DNA of 64,000 bases from contig JASHNQ010000015.1 in the NCBI GenBank assembly GCA_030041545.1, forward strand, positions 1 through 64,000, read 5' to 3'. This DNA comes from a candidate division FCPU426 bacterium (lineage in GTDB: Bacteria > Oederibacteriota > Muellerivitia > Muellerivitales > Muellerivitaceae). Made by a program: the position numbers and the translations under genes. The stretch's first letter is position 1, and the number at the start of each line of letters is the position of its first letter. Shown here piece by piece: positions 33,543 through 42,505 of this stretch. The notes beneath the pieces are model-generated. The model was not told the origin of the DNA, did not search any database, and saw only the letters and a list, made by a program, of their open reading frames with translations.

Positions 33543-34187
33543 TTGTTTTTCTTTCTTCCCGTGCAGGAGGGCAACCCGCCCAAGAAGTTCCCCCTGATCA
33601 ACGTCCTTTTGATCCTGCTGAACTGTTACGTTTTCTTCAAGACGGCCACCCGGCGTTCCTTCGAGCGCATCATCTGGCATTACGGCTTCATCCCCGCCCA
33701 TCCGCACCTCAAGGACGTCTTTTCCTCCATGTTCCTCCATGCCGGGCTGCTGCACCTGGTGGGCAACATGTACTTCCTTTACGTTTTCGGCGACAACGTG
33801 GAGGACCGCATGGGCCGCCTCAACTACCTTCTGGCCTATTTCCTCTCGGGCCTGGGCGCCTGTTACCTCCAATACATCGTGGACCCGGCCTCCACCCTGC
33901 CCCTGGTGGGCGCCTCCGGGGCCATTTCGGGCGTCTGCGCGCTTTACATGTTGATGTTCCCCTGGCAGAGGATGCGCCTGCAGTTCTTCTTCCTCATCTT
34001 CCCCATCTTCTCCATCCCGGCGCGGGCCTTTTTCGTGGTGGGCATCTGGTTCCTGGAGCAATACTTCATGGCCGCCACCTCCGATCCCTCCCTGGGCGGC
34101 GTGGCCTTTTGGGCCCACGTGGGCGGCTTCCTGACCGGCATCGTGCTTTTCCCCCTCCTCATGCCCTCCAAAAAAATTCCAGCCTGA
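33543..34187 (+). CDS. Rhomboid family intramembrane serine protease
   Basis: The 214-residue polytopic protein keeps all active-site features: HAGLLHLVGNMYFLYVFGD in helix 2, GASGAISGV with the catalytic Ser in helix 4, and FWAHVGGFLTG with the catalytic His in helix 6. It should cut other membrane proteins within the bilayer. It starts at TTG with GGAG nine bases upstream and follows the altered rhomboid by 40 bases, so the two are probably cotranscribed. Confidence 0.92.
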   Translation: MFFFLPVQEGNPPKKFPLINVLLILLNCYVFFKTATRRSFERIIWHYGFIPAHPHLKDVFSSMFLHAGLLHLVGNMYFLYVFGDNVEDRMGRLNYLLAYFLSGLGACYLQYIVDPASTLPLVGASGAISGVCALYMLMFPWQRMRLQFFFLIFPIFSIPARAFFVVGIWFLEQYFMAATSDPSLGGVAFWAHVGGFLTGIVLFPLLMPSKKIPA

Positions 34188-34315
34188 GGCTTGGATAATT
34201 CATTTCAAAAACGGCTTTTACTTCCCGGCCGAAAAAGCGCTTCCCTGGTTTTTTAACTAAAGACCGGTTCTCCCCTTGTGTATTGCCGTTTTCATCCTCT
34301 AGCATTCTCTCTTGA

Positions 34316-34411
34316 AAGTTCGAAGTACGAAGTTTGGGTGTGTTCTTGTTCGGCTTTGCCGAACAAGAACTTCATCAACTTAAAACTCAGCGCTTAGAAC
34401 TCAAAACTGCA
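34316..34411. repeat. Heptad hairpin (AAGTTCG/AACTTAA type) with nested perfect hairpin, copy 6
   Basis: Left units AAGTTCG, AAGTACG and AAGTTTG start at 34316. Right units AACTTAA, AACTCAG, CGCTTAG and AACTCAA lie at 34377-34404. Between them is a perfect 13-bp stem with a 3-base loop (34342-34354 with 34358-34370). It lies just upstream of the alcohol dehydrogenase gene. Confidence 0.8.
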
Positions 34412-34426
34412 GTTCCAGGGGGAGTT

Positions 34427-35476
34427 ATGCCATCCGCCAAAGCCTATGCCGCCCACCAAGCGAAGGAGCCTTTAAAGCCCTTGGACCTTCAGCGCCGGGA
34501 ACCGGGCCCGCACGACGTTTTGATCGACATCCTTTTTTGCGGTGTCTGCCACTCCGACCTGCACCAAGTGAAAAATGAATGGGGCTTCGGCGCCTATCCC
34601 ATGGTGCCGGGCCATGAAATCGTGGGGAAAGTGGAGGCGGTGGGCTCCGCCGCCAAGAAATTCAAGAAGGGGGACATAGCGGCCATCGGTGTCCTGGTGG
34701 ACACCTGTCGCACCTGTGAGTCCTGTAAGGAAGGGTTGGAGCAGTACTGCGAGGGGACTATCGTTTGGACCTACGGCGGCGTGGAAAAAGAGACGGGCAA
34801 ACCCACCTATGGCGGTTATTCCACCCGCATCGTGGCCGATGAGAATTACGTGTTGAGGGTTTCTCCCAAACTGAAACTCCACGAGGCCGCGCCCCTTCTT
34901 TGCGCCGGCATCACCACCTATTCCCCGCTGCGACATTGGGGCGCCGGGCCCGACAAGAGGGTGGCCATCCTGGGGCTGGGCGGCTTGGGCCATATGGGCG
35001 TCAAGCTGGCGGCCGCCATGGGGGCGGAGGTGACGGTCCTGAGTTCCTCCCCCAAGAAAAAGGACGACGCCTTCCGGCTGGGCGCCAAGCGCTTCGCCGA
35101 CATGTCCAACCCCAAGAGCTTCACGGACTACGCCGGTTATTTTCACCTGATCATCGACGCCGTTTCGGCGGACCACGACTTCACGAAGTACATGGACCTC
35201 TTGAAGAGGGACGGCACCCTGGTGCTGGTGGGTCTTCCGCCCAAATCCCCGGCCATCCTGCCCTTCGCTCTCACGGCCAAGCGCCGGGCCATCGCGGGTT
35301 CCCAGGTAGGCAGTATTAAGGAAACCCAGGAGATGCTGGACTTCTGCGCGCAACACGGCCTGGGCTCCGACGTGGAGGTCATTCCCATGCAGAAGATCAA
35401 CGAGGCTTTTGACCGCATGGCGAGGAACGACGTGCGCTACCGGTTCGTCATCGACATGGCCTCGCTCAAGGCCTAA
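34427..35476 (+). CDS. Zinc-dependent alcohol dehydrogenase (YahK/cinnamyl-alcohol type)
   Basis: The 349-residue protein has catalytic zinc ligands in CGVCHSDLHQ and GHEIVG, four structural-zinc cysteines (CRTCESCKEGLEQYC), and the NADP-binding motif GLGGLGHMGVKLAAAMGAEV. It should interconvert aldehydes and alcohols. AGGGGGAG at 34417-34424 fixes the start. The physiological substrate is not visible. Confidence 0.93.
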   Translation: MPSAKAYAAHQAKEPLKPLDLQRREPGPHDVLIDILFCGVCHSDLHQVKNEWGFGAYPMVPGHEIVGKVEAVGSAAKKFKKGDIAAIGVLVDTCRTCESCKEGLEQYCEGTIVWTYGGVEKETGKPTYGGYSTRIVADENYVLRVSPKLKLHEAAPLLCAGITTYSPLRHWGAGPDKRVAILGLGGLGHMGVKLAAAMGAEVTVLSSSPKKKDDAFRLGAKRFADMSNPKSFTDYAGYFHLIIDAVSADHDFTKYMDLLKRDGTLVLVGLPPKSPAILPFALTAKRRAIAGSQVGSIKETQEMLDFCAQHGLGSDVEVIPMQKINEAFDRMARNDVRYRFVIDMASLKA

Positions 35477-35610
35477 CCCTCTTTGGCAAATCAAGGAAAA
35501 GCCCCCAGCGCGGCATAGGCCCGGCGGTGACACTTTTGGGAAGGCATGGCGTCTTAACCTATGGTGAAAAACACCGATTCAAGACTCGAGAGAGACAGGG
35601 AGAAAAAACC

Positions 35611-35814
35611 ATGAAAAAATTCTGGATGGCCGGCGGTTTGGCCGTGATGTTTTTGACCGCGACTTCGGGCCCGGCCTTGGCCCAGCAAATCACGCCTTCC
35701 CAGGGCATCGCGCCCAAGCCGAGCATCTCGCAAAGCGGGAAAGGCAAAGGGCATCACCACGGTTGCCACGGGAAATGCAGCGGCAACAAAGGCGGCAAGA
35801 GCTCCGGCAACTAA
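35611..35814 (+). CDS. Small secreted His/Gly/Lys-rich protein
   Basis: The 67-residue protein has a signal peptide (cut near ALA/QQI) and a C-terminal tail GKGKGHHHGCHGKCSGNKGG that could bind metal through its His and Cys residues. I recognise no family. GGGAG precedes the ATG. A strong bidirectional terminator follows it. Confidence 0.65.
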   Translation: MKKFWMAGGLAVMFLTATSGPALAQQITPSQGIAPKPSISQSGKGKGHHHGCHGKCSGNKGGKSSGN

Positions 35815-35835
35815 ACGATTCGTTCGGCAACACCC

Positions 35836-35864
35836 ATAAGGCCCCATTTTCAATGGGGCCTTAT
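35836..35864. terminator. Bidirectional intrinsic terminator
   Basis: A perfect 11-bp stem (35836-35846 with 35854-35864) with a 7-base loop sits between two convergent genes. The stem ends in A/T on both sides, with T-rich sequence after it on the plus strand. Confidence 0.82.
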
Positions 35865-36968
35865 TTATTTCCCTGAGAAAAGTTCCTGCAGTTTTTCGGT
35901 GGAAACGGGCGGTACCAGCGCCACCTTCAGGTTTTCCTCCACGTGGGCTTTTCTCTTCATGCCCACCAGGGCGGCGGTGACTCCGGGGGTCGAGCGCACG
36001 AACTGGATGGCCCTTTGGGCGTCTGTCTCCAGGCCCGCGAAGGTTTCGGCCACGGCCTGCGGCAGGTTGCGGGAGAGCTTGGACTGGAGGATGGAGGCGC
36101 TGGTGAAGACCGCGACGCCGTTGGCCTTGGCCGCTTCCAGGAAAGGAATGGTCTGGGAGCCCAGCACCTGGTTGGAAAAGCCGTAGGCCTCCGCCATGGC
36201 GAGGTTATACGGCAGTTGGACCGCCTTGAAATGGTGGGAACTCCCTCCCGCTTTTTCCGCGGCCCTCAATACCTCGTGCAGCGACAGGTGCTCCGGCGAT
36301 TCGGGTTCCACGCGGTAGCCGTTCCAGGTGGCCGTGCCATAGGCCGAAATCCTGCCCTCCGAAACCAGCTTTTCCAATTCCTCAAAAGCCTTTTCCAGCC
36401 TTTGGTAAAACCCGGCCCGGTCCGTGGCTTCGAATTGGGTTTCGGGGTTGTGGACGTAATAAAGGTCGATGCAATCCAATCCCAGGTTCTTGAGGGAACG
36501 TTCCACCTGGTTCCTCAGGTACTGGGGCGCCATGCAGTGGCATCCCGCCACAACGTCTTCATGGCGGCACAAACCCGGACCGATGTATTCATCGTGGAAA
36601 TATTTCGATGGATTGGCGGGCGGCGCGCCATCAAAGGGGATGAAGCCTCCCTTGGTGCAGACCACCACCTCTTCGCGCGCGGTTTTTCCTTCCTTTATCA
36701 ACTCCCGGAGGGCCTGCCCGATATTCCTTTCACTGCGCATACAACGGTAATTGATGGCCGAATCCAGGAGGTTGACGCCCGAGGCGAGGGCGGCCTGGAT
36801 GGCCTCCACGTAAAGCCGGTCGTCGGACTCGTTCTGGTTCCCCAGGTAGGTGCCCAAGCCCAGGGATGAAACCGTGAGGCCCATGAAGTTCCGGTAATGC
36901 CCGGCCTTGACCAAATCGGGAAACCGGCCGGCGTATTTTTGCGTTCCTTGGGATGTGGCGTGGGACAT
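35865..36968 (-). CDS. Aldo/keto reductase family protein
   Basis: The 367-residue protein has the TIM-barrel AKR layout: GLGTYLGNQNESDD, GVNLLDSAINYRCMRSE (with Asp and the catalytic-Tyr position), a Lys in VVVCTKGG, YYVHNPETQ and SAYGTATWNG. The usual HXD segment is changed to VHNPE. It should reduce carbonyl compounds with NAD(P)H. Its last base abuts the terminator stem. Confidence 0.85.
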   Translation of the reverse strand: MSHATSQGTQKYAGRFPDLVKAGHYRNFMGLTVSSLGLGTYLGNQNESDDRLYVEAIQAALASGVNLLDSAINYRCMRSERNIGQALRELIKEGKTAREEVVVCTKGGFIPFDGAPPANPSKYFHDEYIGPGLCRHEDVVAGCHCMAPQYLRNQVERSLKNLGLDCIDLYYVHNPETQFEATDRAGFYQRLEKAFEELEKLVSEGRISAYGTATWNGYRVEPESPEHLSLHEVLRAAEKAGGSSHHFKAVQLPYNLAMAEAYGFSNQVLGSQTIPFLEAAKANGVAVFTSASILQSKLSRNLPQAVAETFAGLETDAQRAIQFVRSTPGVTAALVGMKRKAHVEENLKVALVPPVSTEKLQELFSGK

Positions 36969-37050
36969 GGGTTCTCCTGAAATGAAAGTGCGCGCCCATC
37001 ATAGGGGGCGCCCTTTTGAATGTCACCAGCGGTGAAAAAAGTTTGGACTG

Positions 37051-38976
37051 TTAGGGTTGCCCTGGGGAACCAAGGGGAAGGCTTTCCAAAATCCGGCGCG
37101 CGATTCCGTTGCCCGGGTCCTCCTGCAGCACCCGCCTCATGCAAAGCCCGGCCTCGGCGGCGCGCCCCTCCAGGTAATAAAACTGGCCCAGGTTGAAGTA
37201 AAAAGCCCCGTACCTTCCCCCGCCCCTGCGAATGGCCTCCAGGTAAAAGGCCTCTCCGCCGGCGGGATGGCCGGTGAGGAATAAAAAGACCCCCAAGTGG
37301 GCCAGGCGGTAGGGATAGTCCTCCTTGCGGAAAAACCCTTCCCCGAAAGCCTCCCAAGCCGGTGCAGGGGAAAGCCGTAGCAAACCGGGAGCTTGGGCCA
37401 GGATGTCGTTGGAGACCCCTTCCTGTCGAAGGATCTGGGCGTCCTGGAGGGCGGGAACCTGCGGCGCGTAACCTTCCCGCAGGTAGAGGGCGGCGGTCCC
37501 ATCCGCGTAAACCGGCCTCCAGGACGTGGCCTTGGCCAGGTCGTTGACCCAATGGTTGGGAAGGGTGAAGATCAGGATATCCGCGCCATAATGATCCGCC
37601 AGGGAAAGGAGGCCGCCGGGTTGTCGGGTCCGCGTGTATTGGGCGAAAAGGTCGCTTCCCATCACCTGCAAGCGCCCGTCTAGGAAGATCTTTTGCGGTC
37701 CCCGCCAGTCCAGCCAATCGCCGCAGGGTATGTCATTGAGGATACGGCCATCCAAATGGTTTTGGGAAATAAACTCGACGGCCCGTTCGGGAATCCGGTC
37801 CAAATCCAGGCCCCAGCCGAAGTGCTCCGGCCTTTCGGCGGAAACATAGAAAGCGTTCGTAACCACCCTGGCCCCCAGGCCCAACATCAGCGCCGTCCAC
37901 AACGCCGCCGCCCGTGGGCTTGAAAGAAAAGGCCCGGTCCACCTCCCCAGCCGGCCTCCGGACAGGTCCCTTAAAACCTCCCCGGCGGTGGGAAGGCAGG
38001 CTAGCAGGAAAAGGGGAATATTTCTCACGGATCGCGCGGACAAGTAAAAGAAAAATCCGGCCAAGAGCCAATCCCGAAGCCTTCGATGCCGAAAGGTGGC
38101 GGCCATTCCCAGCAAGAGGAGGACGGAAAAACTCTTGTAGCCCCAAAGTCCCGGGGGCAGGAGGGAGGCGTCGGAGGAATCCCAGGGGGACAGGAATTCC
38201 GTGATGTTGCGGGTGAAAACATCCGCATGGAGGGTTTCCCAAATGGCGAGCGGAACCCGGAGGATGTGGTATCCATAAGGGTTCCATAAGACGGCTAAAA
38301 GAACCAGCAGGAAGCAGGAAAGCAACCGGGCGTCCACCCGCTTTGCGCGGATCCAAGCGGAGAGCAGGAAAAGGGCCACCACGGCCCAGCCGATCGGGAA
38401 AATGCCCTCGGTGTTGACCCAAAGGATTTCAAGGAGCGGGGGGAGGAAAAGCAGGTTTTTCCCCCGGTCCACGTAAAGTTCCAACACCCAAAGCATCCCG
38501 ACCAGCAGCGCCCAACTGAGGTTTTCCGCGCGGAGGTGGAACCTGAATTCGCAGGCCAGCACCACGGCGGCCAGGAGGGGGACCCCCAGCCACCGGGGGC
38601 AATGGGTCCGCCCCAGGCGGGCCCAAGAGCAGGCGAAGGCCAGCGCGATAAGGACGACGTTGAAAAAGGAAAGGAGGGGATAGCCGCCCGCGCGGTAAAG
38701 GCCCAAGGCCAACAGGTCGAAGGCCCATTGGACTTCCAAGTAAGGATGGTCCGGGACCGTGTAGGTGAAAACATCGTGGGCGGGGACCCCGTGGTTTTGG
38801 ACGATCCATTTTCCCGCGCCCAAGTAAATGCCCAGGTCGGTGTCCCAGATTTTCCTCGAAGCCAGGAGTCCCAAAAGCAAAAAACAGGCGGCGAGCGCCA
38901 GGATCCAGGACCGGGAAAAGGATTCATCGGCGTGGGGCGGGCTAGGCGCGCGGCTCGGTGGGGGTGGGGAGGCCAT
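37051..38976 (-). CDS. Large polytopic membrane protein with C-terminal TPR-like region
   Basis: The 641-residue protein has about ten membrane helices in residues 25-390, a soluble region with YFLGPQKIFLDGRLQV-like strands, and a helical end (AEAGLCMRRVLQEDPGNGIARRI) resembling a TPR. The pattern WDTDLGIYLGAGKWIV at the start of the first loop resembles membrane glycosyltransferases of the PMT/GT39 kind, but I cannot place the family. The ATG at 38976 is my choice; a GTG at 39000 is possible. Confidence 0.65.
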   Translation of the reverse strand: MASPPPPSRAPSPPHADESFSRSWILALAACFLLLGLLASRKIWDTDLGIYLGAGKWIVQNHGVPAHDVFTYTVPDHPYLEVQWAFDLLALGLYRAGGYPLLSFFNVVLIALAFACSWARLGRTHCPRWLGVPLLAAVVLACEFRFHLRAENLSWALLVGMLWVLELYVDRGKNLLFLPPLLEILWVNTEGIFPIGWAVVALFLLSAWIRAKRVDARLLSCFLLVLLAVLWNPYGYHILRVPLAIWETLHADVFTRNITEFLSPWDSSDASLLPPGLWGYKSFSVLLLLGMAATFRHRRLRDWLLAGFFFYLSARSVRNIPLFLLACLPTAGEVLRDLSGGRLGRWTGPFLSSPRAAALWTALMLGLGARVVTNAFYVSAERPEHFGWGLDLDRIPERAVEFISQNHLDGRILNDIPCGDWLDWRGPQKIFLDGRLQVMGSDLFAQYTRTRQPGGLLSLADHYGADILIFTLPNHWVNDLAKATSWRPVYADGTAALYLREGYAPQVPALQDAQILRQEGVSNDILAQAPGLLRLSPAPAWEAFGEGFFRKEDYPYRLAHLGVFLFLTGHPAGGEAFYLEAIRRGGGRYGAFYFNLGQFYYLEGRAAEAGLCMRRVLQEDPGNGIARRILESLPLGSPGQP

Positions 38977-39009
38977 GGTGGAAGTATAGTCTTTCACCAC
39001 GGCAGGGGG

Positions 39010-39528
39010 TCAGAGGTTTCCTAAGTCAGGCCACAAATAGGAGACCAGCCGCAGGCTGTGGCCCGCCACCTGCAATTGTTTGATCCCCGGCTGCAGGGTC
39101 CCATGGAGCGATTCGTAGAACTTGCGGTAGGGGCTGGCCTCCAGCACCCAGACCACCATGGATTTCATGCCGGACTTGAGCAGGCTTTCCACCGAGGCCT
39201 CGAACAATTGGCGGCCCGTGCCCTGCTTCTGGAACTCCTTGAGGACATAAATGGCGTAAAGCTCCCCCAGGCCGCTTTCGGGGTGGCTTCGTTCCTTGCC
39301 TCCGTCCGCGAAGCCCACCAGCCGGCGCTGGGGCGCCTCGGCCACGTGGAAGAAGTAGGAATGGCCCTCGGACTTCAGGCTGTCGCGGAAAATCTGGGCT
39401 GCGGCTCCGGCCGTCATGCCTTTCACGAAGGGACGGGGCGCGATGTCCTGGTAGGTCTCGCGCCAGGTCTGCGCGTAAACGCGGGAAATTTCGTCGATGT
39501 CGTCGGCCGTTCCGGGGCGGATTCTCAT
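39010..39528 (-). CDS. GNAT-family N-acetyltransferase
   Basis: The 172-residue protein is a GNAT acetyltransferase: AYAQTWRETYQDI-like N-terminus (VYAQTWRETYQDI), beta strands LGELYAIYVLKEFQKQGTGRQL with the acetyl-CoA loop QKQGTGR, and a C-terminal strand VVWVLEASPYRKFYESL. Its ATG overlaps the stop of the VapC gene upstream (ATGA, 39525-39528), so it is cotranslated with the VapBC pair. Substrate unknown. Confidence 0.86.
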   Translation of the reverse strand: MRIRPGTADDIDEISRVYAQTWRETYQDIAPRPFVKGMTAGAAAQIFRDSLKSEGHSYFFHVAEAPQRRLVGFADGGKERSHPESGLGELYAIYVLKEFQKQGTGRQLFEASVESLLKSGMKSMVVWVLEASPYRKFYESLHGTLQPGIKQLQVAGHSLRLVSYLWPDLGNL

Positions 39529-40064
39529 TTGACGAGGGAGGCGGTGCGGATTCGGGAGCGGTAACGCCGGCGAGGCTCCTGGACGGAAAAGGAACCGGAA
39601 CCTTTCCCCGGCTTGTAAAGGCCGTCCAAGGGATGGCGCCAATTTAAACCTGGAAATTTCGAGTAATCCTTGTCGGCCGTGATCCATTCCCCACCGATTT
39701 CGATCGCCAAGGCTGCAAGGTAGGCGTCCGGCACTAAATCCCCCTTCACGTCCGCCTTGCGGCAAAGGTCAATGAAAATAGCCCAATGGTTCTTTCCGGG
39801 ATGGTTTGCGACATGGTTTGGACTGCGCGTAAGGTCATCCAAAACTGTCAAAGCTTCCTCAAAAGGAGTTGGTAGGCGGTAAATGCGGGGATTGGTAACA
39901 ATCCGTAAAAAACTGCTTCCGATCATTTCGGGGATTGAAAAGGTTTGTCCCGAAGAAACCATCTGTTCCACCCAACGACGGAATTCCATATGCCGGAAGG
40001 AATCCTGGCGATAGGCGTAAACCAGGATGTTAGTGTCGATAAGAAGCATCTTTTTCGGACTCAA
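39525..40064 (-). CDS. vapC: VapC-like PIN-domain toxin
   Basis: The 179-residue PIN protein has acidic metal ligands in LIDTNILVYAYR, EMIGSSFLR (Glu), DLVPDAYLAALAIE and WITADKDY. VapC toxins cut tRNA or rRNA. It is longer than typical VapC (about 140) because of a basic C-terminal tail rich in Arg (RRRYRSRIR). It overlaps the antitoxin gene by 35 bases. A start at the ATG of MLLIDTN would shorten this to 20. Confidence 0.88.
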   Translation of the reverse strand: MSPKKMLLIDTNILVYAYRQDSFRHMEFRRWVEQMVSSGQTFSIPEMIGSSFLRIVTNPRIYRLPTPFEEALTVLDDLTRSPNHVANHPGKNHWAIFIDLCRKADVKGDLVPDAYLAALAIEIGGEWITADKDYSKFPGLNWRHPLDGLYKPGKGSGSFSVQEPRRRYRSRIRTASLVK

Positions 40065-40287
40065 GGAACGCCGTTAAAGCGGCCGTGTTGCTGATGTCGA
40101 TGCCCGGCCTAACGCCGTCACCTTTGAAGGTGCGCAGCTTGAAGGGTTTGTGGCCTTTGCGTTGGTTGGGCTGCAACGCCAACCGCAGGGCCTCCTCCAC
40201 CACCGCCGTCAAGGTCTGGCGGGTATCCGCCGCCCGTTTCTTGGCGCGGATCAAAAGGTCGTCATGGATATCCAGGGTTGTTCTCAT
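40030..40287 (-). CDS. vapB: VapB-like antitoxin
   Basis: The 85-residue protein starts with a DNA-binding fold common in VapB partners (RTTLDIHDDLLIRAKKRAAD, then TLTAVVEEALRLAL). The C-terminal half, with DISNTAALTAFLESE, is the likely toxin-binding segment. It precedes and overlaps the PIN gene, the usual arrangement for autoregulated type II toxin-antitoxin operons. Confidence 0.85.
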   Translation of the reverse strand: MRTTLDIHDDLLIRAKKRAADTRQTLTAVVEEALRLALQPNQRKGHKPFKLRTFKGDGVRPGIDISNTAALTAFLESEKDASYRH

Positions 40288-40352
40288 GCATAAAAGCATA
40301 CGATTTTCGGGCCCGGGTGTCAATTCGCCGGCGGGGGAAACGTCAAAGAAGC

Positions 40353-42245
40353 CTATTTTTTGCCTTGGAAGCCGAGTCCGTCGTCCACCACGATCCCCTT
40401 CTCCAGCCACTCGTAGCCGCCGTCCATGGCCTTGACCGCGGCCTTGGAATCCCTGACATCGGTGTTGCAACAGACTCCCCGGAAATAGTTGCCGATGCGG
40501 ATCCGCGCCTGCCGGCAGAAAAGGTCGGCCAGCTCGCGGGGGCCTTTTTCCCCGGGGTTCTGCTTTTCCAGTTCCACGGCCTTGGCGCAGGAAGTGGCCA
40601 TGGCGAAAAGCTCGGTGCCCACTTCCACCAACCGGGCCAAAATATTTTGGCGCCGCTCCAGCTTAGGGCCGAACTTGACCATCTGGTGGAACAGCGTGCG
40701 CGCCAGCTTGCGGGACCGGCATTCCACGAAGCGCATGTGCTTCCCGAGGGAGCCGTACCCCGCGAAGCGGGGCCACAACCCCGTGGGCAGCCACATCCGG
40801 AGGTACCAGAAGGGATAGAACAGGGCGCATTTCACCAGGGCGTTCATCTTCCGGGCCATCGGGGCCTTGGGGTTCAAGAGGTCCATGGCCAGGCGCATGT
40901 GCTTGTCCATGGCCTCGCGCGCGATGAAGAGGTGTTGGATCTCGGTGGTGCCCTCGATGATGCGGTTGATGCGCGAGTCGCGCATCATGCGTTCCACCGC
41001 CCAGCCCTTCTCGCCCCGCTTGCGCAGGGAGGCGGCGGTCTCATAGCCGCGCCCTCCCCGCAGCTGCATCAGGTCGTCCACGATCTTCCAGGAGGCCTCG
41101 CTGCAGAAGAGCTTGGCCATGGCGGCCTCCAGCCGGATGTCGGCCCCGCCCTTGTCCACCAGGGCCGAGGTGTAATAGGTCATGGCCTCCTGCGCGAAGG
41201 TGGAGGCGGCCATGGAGGCGATCTTGACCGCCCCGGCCTCGTGTTTCCCCACCGGCTGGCCCCATTGGACCCTTTCCTTGCCCCACAGCCGGGCGATCTG
41301 CAAGGCCTGCTTGCTGAGCCCAGCGCAAGCGGTCGGGAGCGTCAGGCGCCCCGTGTTGAGGGTGATCAGGGCCAGCTTCAGCCCCTGGCCCTCGCCCCAA
41401 AGGATGTTCTCCGAGGGCACCTTCACGTTGGTGAGGCGGATGACGCCGTTCTGGATGGCGCGGATGCCCATGAAGTCGCAGCGGCTGGCGTATTCGATGC
41501 CCGGCATCCCCTTTTCCACGATGAAGGCGGTGATCTGCTTTTTTTCCTTGCCGTTGACCGTTTTGGAGGGCGTGCGGGCCATGACCGCCATGACGTCGGC
41601 CACCAGTCCGTTGGTGCACCAGAGTTTGTTGCCGTTGAGGGTCCAGGTTTTGCCGTCAGAGGAAGGCTCCGCCGTCGTCACCATCTGGGCCGGGTCACTG
41701 CCCACCCCGGGTTCGGTGAGCGCGAAGGCCGAAACCGCGCCCTTGGCGAATTGGGGGAAATACTTTTTCTTTTGCGCCTCGTTGCCGAAGAGCTTCAGGG
41801 GTTGGGGCACGCCGATGGACTGGTGGGCGGAGAGCCAAACGGCGGTGGAGCCGCAATAGGAGGCCACCAGGGCCACCGAGCGGTTGTAGTTGACCTGGGA
41901 AAGGCCCAGGCCGCCGTAATCCTTGGGGATCTTCATGCCCCAGCAGCCCAGTTTCGCCAGGCCGTCGATCACCTTTTTCGGAAGGTCGCCCGTGCGGTCC
42001 ACCTCGTCCGGGTCCAGGTTGTCCTTAAGGAAAGCCTCCAGGCGGCCCATGAACTCGTCCCCCACGGCCTTATCCTCGGGGGATTGAAGGGGATAGGGGG
42101 AGATCAGGTCGGTCCTGAGCCGGCCCATGAAAAGCTCGGCCACGAAGGAGGGTTGGGTCCATTCCGTTTCCCGGGCCCCCTCGGCCACGTCCAGGGATTC
42201 TTTTTCTTTTTCGCTGAGGTGTTTGGCGGTATCGGAGACGCTCAT
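40353..42245 (-). CDS. Long acyl-CoA dehydrogenase
   Basis: The 630-residue flavoprotein oxidises acyl-CoA in beta-oxidation. Family motifs are WGMKIPKDYGGLGLS, FALTEPGVGSDPAQM, KLWCTNG, a TGRLTLPTACAG helix, and RDSRINRIIEGTTEIQHLF with the catalytic Glu. The length exceeds the usual 380 by a C-terminal helical domain of about 200 residues, as in VLCAD-like enzymes. GGAA precedes the ATG at 42245; residues further upstream would be repeat-encoded. No other beta-oxidation gene is adjacent. Confidence 0.92.
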   Translation of the reverse strand: MSVSDTAKHLSEKEKESLDVAEGARETEWTQPSFVAELFMGRLRTDLISPYPLQSPEDKAVGDEFMGRLEAFLKDNLDPDEVDRTGDLPKKVIDGLAKLGCWGMKIPKDYGGLGLSQVNYNRSVALVASYCGSTAVWLSAHQSIGVPQPLKLFGNEAQKKKYFPQFAKGAVSAFALTEPGVGSDPAQMVTTAEPSSDGKTWTLNGNKLWCTNGLVADVMAVMARTPSKTVNGKEKKQITAFIVEKGMPGIEYASRCDFMGIRAIQNGVIRLTNVKVPSENILWGEGQGLKLALITLNTGRLTLPTACAGLSKQALQIARLWGKERVQWGQPVGKHEAGAVKIASMAASTFAQEAMTYYTSALVDKGGADIRLEAAMAKLFCSEASWKIVDDLMQLRGGRGYETAASLRKRGEKGWAVERMMRDSRINRIIEGTTEIQHLFIAREAMDKHMRLAMDLLNPKAPMARKMNALVKCALFYPFWYLRMWLPTGLWPRFAGYGSLGKHMRFVECRSRKLARTLFHQMVKFGPKLERRQNILARLVEVGTELFAMATSCAKAVELEKQNPGEKGPRELADLFCRQARIRIGNYFRGVCCNTDVRDSKAAVKAMDGGYEWLEKGIVVDDGLGFQGKK

Positions 42246-42263
42246 GGCGGGATTCCTTAAAAT

Positions 42264-42354
42264 CAGTTTTAAGTTTTGAGTTAAGGTTGGCTTGGGGGCC
42301 GATAGCTCAAAAACTTCCATCACTCAAAATGGAGAATTCAAGATTCACAACTTG
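42264..42354. repeat. Heptad hairpin (CAGTTTT/AATTCAA type), copy 7
   Basis: Left units CAGTTTT, AAGTTTT and GAGTTAA start at 42264. Right units include AGCTCAA (42304) and GAATTCA, AGATTCA, CAACTTG (42334-42354). The register is 7 bp on each side but slips in the middle, so this copy is more decayed. It lies upstream of the acyl-CoA dehydrogenase gene. Confidence 0.65.
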
Positions 42355-42408
42355 CCTTCGGGGCTTATTTTACTCCGCGGCCTGGTTAAATCGCCCCTTT
42401 TAAAATGC

Positions 42409-42433
42409 TAAAGGCGGCCTTGTGCCGCCTTTA
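42409..42433. terminator. Hairpin at the 3' side of the NHL gene
   Basis: A perfect 10-bp stem (42409-42418 with 42424-42433), loop of five. The NHL gene reads toward it on the minus strand. The T-run is short, so it is a modest terminator. Confidence 0.55.
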
Positions 42434-42505
42434 TGACGAATATCAGGTATGGGATTAAAAGCCGGCGTTGAGCCCGCCCGAGACGGTGGAGGCCCCCCTG
42501 TGCTT

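Noticed and set aside
40278-42260. Very long open frame antisense to the acyl-CoA dehydrogenase
   Set aside because: It mirrors the codon pattern of the true gene, has no ribosome-binding site and matches no family. GC-rich genes often give such shadow frames.
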